The notes beneath the pieces are model-generated. The model saw only the letters and a list, made by a program, of their open reading frames with translations. It did not search any database and was not told the origin of the DNA. Shown one piece after another: positions 7,878 to 15,651 of a stretch of 64,000 bases of DNA (positions are counted from its first letter, which is position 1; each line of letters starts with the position of its first letter). Position numbers and translations under genes: made by a program. Source of the DNA: JANELJ01 sp024511395 (GTDB lineage: Bacteria; Pseudomonadota; Gammaproteobacteria; GRL18); NCBI GenBank assembly GCA_963681975.1, contig OY820613.1, forward strand, positions 1,860,001 to 1,924,000, given 5' to 3'.

Positions 7878-8255
7878 TTATGGTTTAAATGTTTTTAGCT
7901 GTAACTCTTTTATTACCCTGAAGTGCTTTATATTGCTAGAAACCAATATAATATTATTTTCTATTGCCGTTGCAGCAATGATTGCATCACCAGCCCTCAT
8001 ATTTGAAGATAGTGCATATTCCTCAACATATATTAGTGCTCTATGACCTATATTTTCAGTAAGTGGTAATATAGAAAACTCAAACTCATTAATAAAATCC
8101 TTTACATATTTATGATGTGTCTTATTTTTTGCACCCTGAAGCAACTCCATGTAACTTTGAATAGATAAATATTTATCATTATCTTTTTCAATTAACCTAG
8201 CCGCTTTTGCATTTCCTCGCTGAACCCAGATTAAAATATCTGTATCATAAATCAT
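7878..8255 (-). CDS. vapC: VapC-type PIN-domain toxin
   Basis: A 125-residue PIN-domain ribonuclease. The acidic active-site residues are all present: Asp4 in MIYDTDILIW, Glu37 in SYMELLQG and Asp90 in RAGDAIIAATA, followed by the conserved SSNIKHF stretch. Proteins of this class cut tRNA or rRNA when freed from their antitoxin. The gene overlaps the antitoxin gene by 11 bases, downstream of it, the usual order for antitoxin-first type II pairs. Nothing indicates truncation. The target RNA cannot be predicted from sequence. Confidence 0.88.
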   Translation of the reverse strand: MIYDTDILIWVQRGNAKAARLIEKDNDKYLSIQSYMELLQGAKNKTHHKYVKDFINEFEFSILPLTENIGHRALIYVEEYALSSNMRAGDAIIAATAIENNIILVSSNIKHFRVIKELQLKTFKP

Positions 8256-8481
8256 GTCGGGGTTTTCTTAAATTTGCGAGTTCTTCTAATACTGTCTCTT
8301 CGGAATCTTTATTCATACCAAAAAATGGATGATCTTTTATTCTTAATTCTGTCTTTTTCCTGCTGGGTTTAATCACACCTTTTATTTTTCCATGATACAA
8401 AACCGTAACGGTTTCATTTCGTTCAAGTGCCTTGAGAATATCATTTGTTTTATACCTTAAGTCAACAATTGATGCTTTCAT
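8245..8481 (-). CDS. vapB: Phd/YefM-like antitoxin (VapB partner)
   Basis: A 78-residue protein beginning MKASIVDLRYKTNDILKALE, the fold start of Phd/YefM-type antitoxins (strand, then DNA-binding helix), followed by ETVTVLYHGKIKGVIKPS. The C-terminal part (HPFFGMNKDSEETVLEELANLRKPRHD) is the kind of extended segment that wraps the PIN toxin. It starts 18 bases inside a promoter/operator palindrome, consistent with autorepression. Spacing to vapC is an 11-base overlap, so the two are co-translated. Confidence 0.82.
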   Translation of the reverse strand: MKASIVDLRYKTNDILKALERNETVTVLYHGKIKGVIKPSRKKTELRIKDHPFFGMNKDSEETVLEELANLRKPRHDL

Positions 8482-8499
8482 AATCTTTCTCTAATTTGT

Positions 8500-8541
8500 G
8501 AATATGTCTATATATTATAGACATATTCAACATTATCTCAA
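8500..8541 (-). promoter_or_regulatory. vapBC promoter with palindromic operator
   Basis: On the minus strand a -35 TTGAGA (8541-8536), a 16-base spacer and a -10 TATAAT (8519-8514) lead to vapB. A perfect palindrome, GAATATGTCTATA-TAT-TATAGACATATTC at 8500-8528, covers the -10 box and the likely transcription start. This is the placement expected for an antitoxin operator that blocks RNA polymerase. The sites are seen directly; binding by VapB-VapC is inference from the family. Confidence 0.75.
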
Positions 8542-8587
8542 GCAGTCTCATAGTTCCTATCCATTTATTTATGTAGGCGCTTGTTAG

Positions 8588-8791
8588 GATAATGCTGTGG
8601 TTGAACGTTTTTTTGGTAGTCTTAAGCATGATTGGATATTCAAAATTGCTCAGCCAACTCGTGAGCATATGAAGAAAGATGTTGCAGTTTACATGAGGTA
8701 TTACAACCTGGAAAGACTGCATTCAGCAAATGGTGAGCAGTCACCAATTAACTATGAAAATTCTCTAAAAAAAGTGTCCGGTTGGACTTGA
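8588..8791 (+). pseudogene. IS3-family transposase OrfB, C-terminal fragment
   Basis: The frame DNAVVERFFGSLKHDWIFK...YMRYYNLERLHSANGEQSPINYE is the C-terminal catalytic end (with the Glu of VVERFF) of an IS3-family integrase-type transposase. A stop just upstream and the loss of the first two catalytic acids show it is a relic. No inverted repeats were found around it. A second IS3 fragment of different sequence lies at 60811-60930. Confidence 0.75.
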
Positions 8792-8961
8792 CCAGTACAA
8801 AAGCCCTAGGATTTAAGACAGGTTTCAGGATTGGTTTCAGTGATGACGTTAGCAGAAGACTGCGATATAGAAGCCATCAGCAGGCTCAGGCTTAAAAGTG
8901 GTATTTTTATCGGTACAGGCGATCTCAAGGTTTATGCCTCTTATAGGATTTTGTTATACGC
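8792..8961. other. Non-coding stretch between IS3 relic and htpG terminator
   Basis: No gene, repeat or regulatory site could be supported here. A short frame reading GFKTGFRIGFSDDVSRRLRY occurs but has no start signal or recognisable family; it may be the remnant of an eroded gene. Confidence 0.4.
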
Positions 8962-9031
8962 ATAAAAAAGGAAGTCATTTCAAGAATTGCATATTTTGCC
9001 TGATATGGCAAACAATTCTGAAATGACTTCC
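8962..9031 (-). terminator. Intrinsic terminator of htpG
   Basis: Left arm GGAAGTCATTTC-AGAATTG (8970-8989, one bulged base) pairs with CAATTCTGAAATGACTTCC (9013-9031), leaving a short A/T-rich loop. Read on the minus strand the stem is followed by a run of six T (8969-8964). It lies 44 bases beyond the htpG stop codon. Confidence 0.85.
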
Positions 9032-9074
9032 TCCGGATAAATCATACTCTCTTACAAAGAGAGACTATATCAGC

Positions 9075-10997
9075 CTATTTGGTCAGATCCAGTAGCATTT
9101 TGTTCATACGACTGACAAAGGTTGCAGGATCTTCAAGCTGACCGCCTTCGCTGAGCAGAGCCTGTTCAAATAACAGTTTGGCCCAGTCATCAAAACGATC
9201 ACCCTGATCTTCGGTTTTCAGACGTTGAACCAGTGAATGTTCAGGATTGAGTTCCAGAATAGGCTTGTGACCAATAACATCCTGACCGGCCTGTTTTAAC
9301 AGACGTTCCAGGTTGGCACTCATATCATGTTCACCGGTCACCAGACAGGAAGGTGAATCGGTCAGTCGGTGAGTAATACGGACTTCCTTAACATCATCAC
9401 CCAGTGATTTAGCCACCTTTTCGATAAAGTCCTTGTACTCTTCCTCAACCTTTTTATGTTGCTTCTTTTCTTCCTCGTCTTCCAGGTCGCCCAGATCCAG
9501 TTCACCACGAGCGACCGACTGCAGAAGCTTACCTTCGTATTCAGGCAATGAAGACATTAGGAATTCATCTACCCGGTCAGACAGTAACAGCACTTCCAGA
9601 CCTTTCTTGCGGAAGACTTCCAGATGCGGACTATGTTTGGCCGCCGCAAAACTGTCTGCCGTAATGTAGTAAATGGCTTTCTGAGCGTTTTTCATACGGG
9701 AGATGTAATCATCTAGGGAAACTTCCTGCTCTTCCTTATCATCCAGAGTACTGGAGAAACGCAGCAGTTTGGCAATTTTTTCACGATTGGAAAAGTCCTC
9801 TCCCGGACCTTCTTTCATAACGCGGCCAAACTCTTTCCAGAAAGTCTTGTAGTCGTCATGTTTGTTATTGGCTATTTTCTGTAATAACTGCAGAACTTTT
9901 TTAACTGAACCGGAGCGGATACCGTCCAGAACTTTAGAGTTTTGCAGTATTTCCCGTGAGACATTTAAGGGCAGCTCATTGGAATCAATAACCCCCTTAA
10001 CAAAACGCAGGTAGTTAGGCATTAATTTTTCTGTCTCGTCCATAATAAATACTCGACGGACATAAAGCTTAATACCATGTTGGCGTTCACGATCCCATAG
10101 GTCGAACGGTGCACGTTTAGGAATAAACAACAGAGAGGTATATTCGTATTTACCTTCTACCTGATTATGAGTCCAGGCCAATGGATCTTCAAAGTCATGG
10201 CCTACATGCCTGTAAAATTCCGCGTATTCTTCATCGGTAATTTCACTCTTTGGACGGGCCCACAGGGCAGAAGCATCATTGACTTTTTCATATTCAATGA
10301 CAGTTTCCTTATCTTTATCCTTTTCATCTTCCTCTTCAGAGGCAACATCTTCCTTGAACATTTCAATAGGTACAGTAATGTGATCAGAGTACTTACGAAT
10401 AATGCTTCTTAAACGGAAGCCGTCCAGCAGATCTTCATCATCTTTTTTCAGGTGCAGGGTAATTTCAGTGCCGCGGTCTTCTTTTTCAATAGTCTCAATA
10501 CTGAACTCACCTTCCCCGCTGGATTCCCAGAGTACGCCCTGATCGAATGAGGCGCCAGCACGACGGGTTTTTAAGGTTACCTTATCGGCCACGATAAAGG
10601 CGGAATAAAAGCCGACCCCGAACTGACCAATGGCATTGGCATCTTTTTTCTGATCACCGGTCAGAGACTCCAGAAACTGGCGGGTACCGGATTTGGCAAT
10701 GGTACCAATATTTTCCACCACTTCATCACGTGACATACCAATACCATTATCTGTAATCGTAATGGTTTTGGCATCTTTGTCATAAGTGACCCGGATTCTT
10801 AAATTGGTATCATCTTCGTATAACTTACTTTCACTGATCGCTTCAAAGCGAAGCTTGTCTATGGCATCTGAGGCATTTGAAATAAGCTCTCTTAGAAAAA
10901 TCTCTTTATTGCTGTAAAGAGAATGGATCATCAACTTGAGCAGTTGATTGACCTCAGTCTGAAAGCCCAGTGTTTCCTTATGTGCTTCAACACTCAT
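9075..10997 (-). CDS. htpG: Molecular chaperone HtpG (Hsp90)
   Basis: A 640-residue cytosolic Hsp90. The GHKL ATPase domain is at the N-terminus with the ATP-contacting LISNASDAIDKLR (about residues 39-51), ITDNGIGM (about 90) and GQFGVGFYSAF (about 128). The middle domain contains the catalytic-loop Arg in NVSREILQNS, and the C-terminal dimerisation domain is complete. Length matches E. coli HtpG (624) with a slightly longer charged linker near residues 225-245 (KEDVASEEEDEKDKDKE). It is monocistronic with its own terminator. The ribosome site AAGGGGA lies 5-11 bases before the ATG. No convincing heat-shock promoter could be picked out upstream. Confidence 0.97.
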   Translation of the reverse strand: MSVEAHKETLGFQTEVNQLLKLMIHSLYSNKEIFLRELISNASDAIDKLRFEAISESKLYEDDTNLRIRVTYDKDAKTITITDNGIGMSRDEVVENIGTIAKSGTRQFLESLTGDQKKDANAIGQFGVGFYSAFIVADKVTLKTRRAGASFDQGVLWESSGEGEFSIETIEKEDRGTEITLHLKKDDEDLLDGFRLRSIIRKYSDHITVPIEMFKEDVASEEEDEKDKDKETVIEYEKVNDASALWARPKSEITDEEYAEFYRHVGHDFEDPLAWTHNQVEGKYEYTSLLFIPKRAPFDLWDRERQHGIKLYVRRVFIMDETEKLMPNYLRFVKGVIDSNELPLNVSREILQNSKVLDGIRSGSVKKVLQLLQKIANNKHDDYKTFWKEFGRVMKEGPGEDFSNREKIAKLLRFSSTLDDKEEQEVSLDDYISRMKNAQKAIYYITADSFAAAKHSPHLEVFRKKGLEVLLLSDRVDEFLMSSLPEYEGKLLQSVARGELDLGDLEDEEEKKQHKKVEEEYKDFIEKVAKSLGDDVKEVRITHRLTDSPSCLVTGEHDMSANLERLLKQAGQDVIGHKPILELNPEHSLVQRLKTEDQGDRFDDWAKLLFEQALLSEGGQLEDPATFVSRMNKMLLDLTK

Positions 10998-11259
10998 GCA
11001 TTTTCCCCTTAGAAATTAGTGTTTCAATATTTAAATTGGGTGGTTTGTTGCTCTTTTTCTTTTTAACTAAAATAGCTAAAAACAATTAAAAAAACTGAAT
11101 AAAAAAGCAACAAATGGAATAATGATAGAAAAAGTGGGGCTAAATTCAGCCATTTCAAGGCTTTTTATAAGGAAATTTCTGTATCCTGTTCGAATACTTG
11201 CCATTAATCAGTTATTATATCCCTCAAATTTATACCCCTATTCAGATAAGGAACCGCCC

Positions 11260-12894
11260 ATGACGCTTAAAACCGTTGCCACCACCCCCTATGATGATCA
11301 AAAACCCGGTACATCAGGCCTGAGAAAGAAAGTCAGCCACTTTCAGCAGCCCAATTACCTAGAAAACTTTGTTCAGGCTATTTTTGATTCGATTGGCGAT
11401 TATCAGGGACAGACTCTGGTTCTGGGCGGTGACGGACGTTATTTTAACCTACAGGCCATACAGATCATCCTGAAAATGGCCGCTGCCAATGGTTTTGGAA
11501 AGGTACTGGTTGGTCAGAACGGAATTTTTTCCACCCCGGCTGCTTCAGTAGTTATCCGAAAATATCAGGCTTTCGGCGGTATTATTCTTTCTGCCAGTCA
11601 TAATCCCGGTGGTCCTGATGAAGATTTCGGCATTAAATACAATACCGGCAACGGCAGCCCCGCACCAGAAAAAATCACTGATGCCATTTATGCCCACAGT
11701 CAGGTCATTGAACAATATAAAATAATGGAAAACACGGCCGATATTGATCTGAGCCAGCCTGCAACTTTTGATTTAGAGGGTATGCAGATACAGGTGATGG
11801 ACGCGGTAGCCGATTATGCCCAGCTAATGGCTGATTTATTTGATTTTGATGCCATAAAATCCCTGTTCAGCAATGGCTTCAGCCTGTGTTTTGATGCCAT
11901 GCATGCAGTTACCGGCCCTTATGCTGTTGAAATTCTTGAAAACCAGCTCGGTGCCGCCAGAGGCTCAGTCATCAATGGTATTCCTAAAACGGATTTTGAC
12001 GGCGGCCACCCCGATCCCAATCTCGTTCATGCCCATGAACTGGCAGAATTAATGTTTTCTGAAAACGCTCCGGATTTTGGTGCTGCCTCTGACGGTGACG
12101 GCGACAGAAACATGATCGTGGGTAATAATATCTTTGTTACCCCCAGTGATTCCCTGGCCATACTGACGGCTAATGCCCATTTAATCCCTGCTTATAAAGA
12201 CAAGTTATACGGCGTTGCCCGTTCCATGCCCACCAGTCAGGCTGCTGATATGGTAGCAAAAAAAATGGGGCTGGATTGTTATGAAACACCTACCGGCTGG
12301 AAATTTTTCGGCAATCTGATGGATGCGGATAAAGTCACCCTGTGCGGAGAAGAAAGTTTCGGCACTGGATCCAATCACATCCGTGAGAAAGACGGTTTAT
12401 GGGCGGTATTATTCTGGCTCAATATTCTAGCTGTCCGCCAGCAATCGGTCGCCGATATTGTTGATGAACACTGGCTGGAATACGGCCGTAACTATTATTC
12501 CCGCCATGACTATGAAGCAGTAGATAGTAATTCTGCCAATCAGTTAATGAGTTTATTAAGAGATAAAGTCACTACCTTAAGCGGCAGCACTTTAGGTTCT
12601 CTGACCGTCAGTTATAGTGATGATTTCTGTTATACCGATCCGGTGGATCAAAGCATCAGTGAACATCAGGGAATTCATATTGGTTTTACTGATGGGTCTC
12701 GCACGGTCTTTCGTCTCTCCGGTACTGGTACCTCCGGTGCTACTATTCGCATCTATTATGAAAGTCATGAAACCCGTCCTGATAATATGCATCAGGACAC
12801 GCAGGAAGCCCTGCAGGAGCTTATTCAGTTGTCACTGAGCCTCAGCCAGCTTCAAGAACTGACCGGCCGTAGTGAACCCACTGTAATTACCTGA
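11260..12894 (+). CDS. pgm: Alpha-D-glucose phosphoglucomutase
   Basis: Interconverts glucose 1-phosphate and glucose 6-phosphate, feeding glycogen and nucleotide-sugar synthesis. The protein starts MTLKTVATTPYDDQKPGTSGLRKK, the eukaryote-like/Agrobacterium type. The phosphoserine loop SASHNPGG is near residue 111, the metal-binding DGDGDRN near 278, sugar-binding GEESFG near 367 and the phosphate-binding RLSGTGTSGATIR near 485. I chose ATG 11260 because it follows AAGGAACCGCCC and gives the family's normal length (544); an in-frame ATG at 11122 adds 46 residues with no homology. Only 12 bases separate it from ribE. Confidence 0.93.
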   Translation: MTLKTVATTPYDDQKPGTSGLRKKVSHFQQPNYLENFVQAIFDSIGDYQGQTLVLGGDGRYFNLQAIQIILKMAAANGFGKVLVGQNGIFSTPAASVVIRKYQAFGGIILSASHNPGGPDEDFGIKYNTGNGSPAPEKITDAIYAHSQVIEQYKIMENTADIDLSQPATFDLEGMQIQVMDAVADYAQLMADLFDFDAIKSLFSNGFSLCFDAMHAVTGPYAVEILENQLGAARGSVINGIPKTDFDGGHPDPNLVHAHELAELMFSENAPDFGAASDGDGDRNMIVGNNIFVTPSDSLAILTANAHLIPAYKDKLYGVARSMPTSQAADMVAKKMGLDCYETPTGWKFFGNLMDADKVTLCGEESFGTGSNHIREKDGLWAVLFWLNILAVRQQSVADIVDEHWLEYGRNYYSRHDYEAVDSNSANQLMSLLRDKVTTLSGSTLGSLTVSYSDDFCYTDPVDQSISEHQGIHIGFTDGSRTVFRLSGTGTSGATIRIYYESHETRPDNMHQDTQEALQELIQLSLSLSQLQELTGRSEPTVIT

Positions 12895-12906
12895 GGTAAG
12901 ACACTT

Positions 12907-13530
12907 ATGTTTACAGGCATTGTACAGGGTACCGCTCCAGTTATTGATATTATCGAAAAAGACAATTTCAGGACGCATATTATTGAGCTGGATGATGCTC
13001 TGCTGGAAGGCATTGAATGTGGTGCATCCGTGGCCCATAACGGCTGCTGCCTGACCGTTACCCGGATTGACGGCAATCAGCTGGCTTTTGATTTAATGCA
13101 GGAAACCCTGAAAGTCACCAACCTAGGTGAGCTGGCCATTGGCGATCGGGTTAATATTGAACGGGCCGCCCGGTTTGGGGATGAAATCGGCGGCCATCAG
13201 ATGTCCGGACATATTCTGTTTACCGCCAGGGTAAAGGACGTGCTCAAGACTGAGAATAATTGTCAGATTGAGTTTCAGATCCCCGCCCGGTATGGACGAT
13301 ATATATTCAGCAAGGGCTTTATTGGTATTAACGGGATCAGCCTGACTATTGGCGATGTTGACAAGTCCCATAACGATGTCCATTCTTTTAATGTTAATCT
13401 TATCCCGGAGACTCTGCAGAGAACAAATATCGGCAGCCGCAAATCCGGTGATCGCATCAATATAGAAATCGATCCACAAACCCAGGCTATTGTGGAAACT
13501 GTTGAACGCATTATGGCTGACAGAACTTAA
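12907..13530 (+). CDS. ribE: Riboflavin synthase, alpha subunit
   Basis: Catalyses the dismutation of two 6,7-dimethyl-8-ribityllumazine molecules to riboflavin. The 207-residue protein has the two lumazine-binding repeats: MFTGIVQG...VAHNGCCLTV...DLMQETL in the first and HILFTARV...FIGINGISLTI...LIPETLQRTNIG in the second. It ends in INIEIDPQTQAIVETVERI as in enterobacterial RibC/RibE. No other riboflavin genes are nearby and no FMN riboswitch was seen; it probably shares a transcript with pgm. An IS5-like copy begins 44 bases after the stop. Confidence 0.96.
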   Translation: MFTGIVQGTAPVIDIIEKDNFRTHIIELDDALLEGIECGASVAHNGCCLTVTRIDGNQLAFDLMQETLKVTNLGELAIGDRVNIERAARFGDEIGGHQMSGHILFTARVKDVLKTENNCQIEFQIPARYGRYIFSKGFIGINGISLTIGDVDKSHNDVHSFNVNLIPETLQRTNIGSRKSGDRINIEIDPQTQAIVETVERIMADRT

Positions 13531-13574
13531 TACACTGCATATAAAGAATTAACCCTCTGAACAACTTATATTTA

Positions 13575-15038
13575 GTTCAACCTGAATAATACCGTTTTAA
13601 GCCTGACATCAAGCCAGGTTTAAAGCGGCTGATTGTTCTGGTTTGATAAAACATCCCATCAAACCGGAAATAATTTTGAGCCACAAAAGCCGGAGCTTAT
13701 TGAGGCTCTTTCTTAAGTTATGTCCAGCGGCTACCATAACCACATTAATGGCATCACCGACTGCACCTTTGAGGTAGCAGCGGTCTAAACGGCCATCGTT
13801 TTTCATATGACCGATTTCAGGCTCAATCGCACTGCGCCGTTTTAATGCCTTTTTAATACTTCGGGTAACGCCTCGCTTCTGACCTGAGATAAAAACTTTC
13901 GTGTCTTTTACTTCATGTCCACGATAACCCCGGTCAACAAAGCACTGTTCCAGTTGTGGCAGTAGAGTGTGTCCATCATAAGGATTGCCCGGACAACTTT
14001 GAGCGCCAATAACAAAGCCTTCCTTGTTAGTTACCGCGATACTGGCTTTAACTCCAAATTCATAAGGCTTATGAGCTTTGCCTTTACTGATACACTCGAC
14101 TTCCGGTGCATGTAAACTGTAAAGCTTGTTCTTACTGTGCTGCTCCTGCCAATCAGTTTCTGAGCCTGTTCCAGTGCCACTTCAAACAATGACTGAATAT
14201 CAACAGAATAGTTGGGCAGTTGTCGTTCAATATCCCGTTTAACACGACCTAAACGGGATTTCAGTTTATTGTTCATTTTCTTCATGCGTTTAAACTGTTT
14301 TGCATGTGCATAACGACTGGCCATTAGTACATATTGCGGCCCAACCCGATTATAGTTCTGACGCAGTTTAATACCGTGCTCTTTGGACAGTTTAATCAGG
14401 TTTTCTCTGGCTTTGTTCAGGAGCTTTGAATCGGTTGGAAAAGTGATGTTCTTTTCCTGTACGGTAGTATCTACCGTGACTTTCTTTAAACTGCCGGGCT
14501 TTATGGTTTTACTCTTTAGTCCGGCTTTAATGGTTTCAATCAGTAATTTTTCACTGCCTGACTTACCCGGCCGGTTACGCCATTTGGTCATGGTCACAGG
14601 GTGTATAGGCATTTTATGCTGAAAGTATTCTTCACCACAGAAATACTGCCAGTACGGATTTTCTGTCCAGCCTTTTACTACCTGTTTATCTGATAAATCA
14701 TGAAGGTGTTTCAGGTAATGCAATCCTGCAATCAAACGAGTACGAATGGCAGGAGCACCTTTAGTGGATACAAACAGAGCGCCCCATTCTTTATCAGGAC
14801 TTTCCCGGTCTATGTGTTTTGATAACTTAATCAACTCATGGTTTATGTCCAGCATGTTTTCAAGGCGCATCCTGAACAGGTCTTCCTGAGGTATTTTTGG
14901 CTGTTTCTCTGGCTTCATTCTGGTCTGGAAATTTGCAAGGTAATAAGGCTTATTTTACCAAAAACCTGCAAATTTAACACCCATAATTCGCCAATATTTC
15001 CTTATAAATCAATGTGCTATAATTTATTCAGGTCGGAC
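13575..15038 (-). mobile_element. IS5-like element, copy B (decayed)
   Basis: The copy is flanked by an exact 6-bp target duplication TATTTA (13569-13574 and 15039-15044). It is 1464 bp, 34 bp shorter than the standard: 33 bp were lost between two GTTCCxGTTGT repeats (near 13948) and one base near 14150. Its right end is of the GTCCGACCTGAATAAAT type shared with copy H. It inserted between ribE and the PEBP gene without breaking either. Confidence 0.92.
13609..14918 (-). pseudogene. IS5-family-like transposase, copy B (frameshifted)
   Basis: The first 256 or so residues match the intact 447-residue copies, including Asp of VTVDTT. A one-base deletion near 14150 (KLIEQEQ region) then shifts the frame; the original frame continues to 13609 with an additional in-frame loss of 11 residues around QLEQIKQFTAVQP. 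The second Asp and the Glu are out of frame with the start. Not functional as read. Confidence 0.9.
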
Positions 15039-15052
15039 TATTTAAGATAAAA

Positions 15053-15583
15053 TTAACGCCCGTAATAAGCAATCAAAGATGCTTTAGCCAAGGTGTGTTT
15101 ATTAATGGCAAAACCCACTAGTGCTGGACTGGAATCTTTATTAAGGCCCAATGACGATGTATCCAGGGCATATACTGTAAAAATATAGCGATGCGGTCTG
15201 TCGCCTTCTGGTGGACAGGCACCGCCATAACCGATTTTCCCGAAATCAGTCATACTCTGGATACTGCCCGCAGGCAAGTCAGCGGCTCCGGTTGCTATAC
15301 GATGGACATTAGCAGGAATATCAAATACCAGCCAGTGCCACCAGCCGCTGCCAGTGGGTGCATCCGGGTCATAGACTGTAACGGCAAAACTTTTAGTACC
15401 TGCCGGTATGTTTTTCCATTCCAGCTCTGGCGAGATATTCTCACCCTTACAGCCAAAACCGGAATAAACCTGTTGTAAAGACAGCTGGCCATGAATATCT
15501 TTACTGTTTAACACAAAACCATCTGCATAAAGATTTTGAGATGCGAAAAGCAAAAACAAGGTTAGCAAAAATAGTTTTTTCAT
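15053..15583 (-). CDS. YbhB/YbcL-type PEBP (Raf-kinase-inhibitor-like) protein, secreted
   Basis: A phosphatidylethanolamine-binding-protein fold protein of the bacterial YbhB/YbcL type. The ligand-pocket motifs SPELEW, VYDPDAPTGSGWWHWLVFDIP and YGGACPPEGDRPHRY are complete. MKKLFLLTLFLLFASQNLYA is a clear signal peptide, which makes ATG 15583 the better start than the ATG nine codons upstream; AAGGGATATAT precedes it. Function in bacteria is poorly defined. It lies 69 bases downstream of ftsK and on the same strand. Confidence 0.85.
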   Translation of the reverse strand: MKKLFLLTLFLLFASQNLYADGFVLNSKDIHGQLSLQQVYSGFGCKGENISPELEWKNIPAGTKSFAVTVYDPDAPTGSGWWHWLVFDIPANVHRIATGAADLPAGSIQSMTDFGKIGYGGACPPEGDRPHRYIFTVYALDTSSLGLNKDSSPALVGFAINKHTLAKASLIAYYGR

Positions 15584-15651
15584 AAATAATATATCCCTTA
15601 TAAATTGCATACATATTTTATTTGCAGTAGGTTCAACTGATTTTTTTTAGG

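Noticed and set aside
8462..8722. An 86-residue minus-strand frame covering the vapBC promoter
   Set aside because: It overlaps the promoter and operator and is antisense to the IS3 relic; no homology or ribosome site.
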